Source: a virus. Taken from it: a DNA stretch of 34,538 bases. Below the pieces are notes generated by a model that was given only the letters and a program-made list of their open reading frames with translations, had not been told where the DNA came from and ran no database searches. This document shows, one piece after another, positions 33,954 to 34,538 of the stretch. The stretch lies in the IMG/VR virus record IMGVR_UViG_3300020438_000128, positions 1-34,538 of that record; one strand, 5' to 3'. Each line of letters begins with the position of its first letter. Positions within the stretch are counted from its first letter, which is position 1. Both the position numbers and the translations under genes were made by a program.

Positions 33954-34345
33954 TGAAAAAAATAATTTATATACTAGGAATTATATTACTTGCTTCATGT
34001 GCTACTCCTAAAAAGTGTTGTGCACAAGATAAAATTATTAAAATACCACAATCAGAATTAGATGCTTTCTTTTTAGCAGTAGATACTCTTGAGCAACAAG
34101 ATTCTATAAAAACTATATTAATTGCTGAACTCGAATTACAATTGCTAAATAAAACTAATTTAGAATTCACTAATAAAACAATTTTACTAAATCAAGGATA
34201 TGAAATTGAGATGTTAAACGATCAAATTAAATTATACGAAGATAGGTTGAAAATAACAGACGCTTGGTATAACAAACGATGGTTTGGTATAGTTGTAGGG
34301 ATTGCTGGTACATCAACTGCTATTTATCTTGCAGGTCAGCTCTAA
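33953..34345 (+). CDS. Candidate u-spanin lipoprotein
   Basis: The 130-residue protein has a lipoprotein signal, MKKIIYILGIILLASC with lipobox LASC and C16 as the lipidated residue. It has a second hydrophobic segment at the C-terminus (about 110-128, WFGIVVGIAGTSTAIYLAG). The middle is a predicted coiled coil (AELELQLLNKTN, EIEMLNDQIKLYEDRLK). An outer-membrane lipid anchor plus an inner-membrane helix in one chain is the design of unimolecular spanins, which fuse the two membranes at the end of lysis. AGGAG lies nine bases before ATG. Confirmation by prediction tools was not possible. Confidence 0.65.
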   Translation: MKKIIYILGIILLASCATPKKCCAQDKIIKIPQSELDAFFLAVDTLEQQDSIKTILIAELELQLLNKTNLEFTNKTILLNQGYEIEMLNDQIKLYEDRLKITDAWYNKRWFGIVVGIAGTSTAIYLAGQL

Positions 34346-34359
34346 TAATATAACTTTTA

Positions 34360-34368
34360 TATATTTAT
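34360..34368 (+). promoter_or_regulatory. TATATTTAT box before the second terminase
   Basis: TATATTTAT ends four bases before the terminase ATG at 34373. That is too close for a promoter of this gene unless transcription starts at or beyond the ATG, so this copy argues for caution about the box as a promoter. Confidence 0.25.
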
Positions 34369-34372
34369 ATAT

Positions 34373-34538
34373 ATGGCGAAAGATATTAAACAAATAGTAG
34401 CAGATGAGTATTTAAAGTGTGCAAAAGATCCTGTGCACTTTATGAGAAAGTATTGTAAAATACAACACCCTACCCGGGGTAAAATTAACTTTGATTTATA
34501 TCCATTTCAAGAAAAAGCTCTCACGCAATTTAAAGATA
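34373..34538 (+). CDS. terL: Terminase large subunit (copy B, 3' truncated by window end)
   Basis: The first 55 residues of a second large terminase are visible before the window ends. KCAKDPVHFMRKYCKIQHPT and RGKINFDLYPFQEKAL align with the same region of copy A, with 34 of 46 residues identical. The start is supported by that alignment; no Shine-Dalgarno motif is seen. The ATPase and nuclease motifs lie beyond the window. Two terminase genes in one phage would be very unusual. Confidence 0.9.
   Translation, partial: MAKDIKQIVADEYLKCAKDPVHFMRKYCKIQHPTRGKINFDLYPFQEKALTQFKD

Overview
The window is AT-rich, virtually all genes lie on the + strand, and it is packed with late structural genes of a T4-like (probably distant, 'far-T4' type) tailed phage. 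The order is recognisable: large terminase (7620-9212), portal gp20 (9236-11083), prohead core candidates, gp21-type prohead protease (13110-13736), gp22-type scaffold (15289-16287), gp23-type major capsid protein (16308-18035), PhoH (18912-19574), neck/tail-completion proteins resembling gp13, gp14 and gp15 (19628-22734), then long repeat-rich tail fibre genes (22736-29638). I see no integrase, repressor, tRNA, CRISPR array or reverse transcriptase.

The host is inferred to be a marine-type Bacteroidota (flavobacterium-like) for positions 1 to about 29640. More than 30 genes there start without a Shine-Dalgarno motif, usually after an A-rich TTATG or AAATG context. A secreted beta-barrel gene (14424-14834) has a Bacteroidota-style signal peptide ending in NAQ. 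Promoter-like boxes (TATATTTAT, TATATGTAT, TATATTTG) resemble the Bacteroidota -7 element TAnnTTTG.

Layout. 1-679: end of a poly-glycine protein holding an intact mini-intein. 676-5335: small virion or accessory genes, a zinc-ribbon protein, a zincin-like metallopeptidase and a 3-TM-type holin. 5381-5416: terminator. 5432-7618: a phage-borne FAD oxidoreductase, a small unknown and a P-loop kinase. 7620-14217: packaging and head assembly. 14424-15087: a two-gene membrane cassette between terminators. 15289-18035: scaffold and capsid. 18210-18836: a probable abundant virion protein between near-identical terminators exactly 800 bp apart. 18912-29638: PhoH, neck, tail and fibres.

The right end (about 29640-34538) looks like a different but homologous phage. 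It repeats the zinc-ribbon gene (32073-32645), has its own lysis-type cassette (XhlA-like protein, Lys-rich membrane protein, candidate u-spanin) and begins a second large terminase at 34373. Four of its seven starts carry a GGAG ribosome binding site, which the rest of the window lacks. Either two related phage genomes have recombined or been joined in assembly, or this is a real genome with a duplicated packaging/lysis module.

Other threads worth following are short peptide 'tags' shared at the ends of many unrelated proteins (candidate capsid-targeting sequences), a TGTGASF motif shared by the capsid protein and a head-module protein, and a recurrent promoter-like box.
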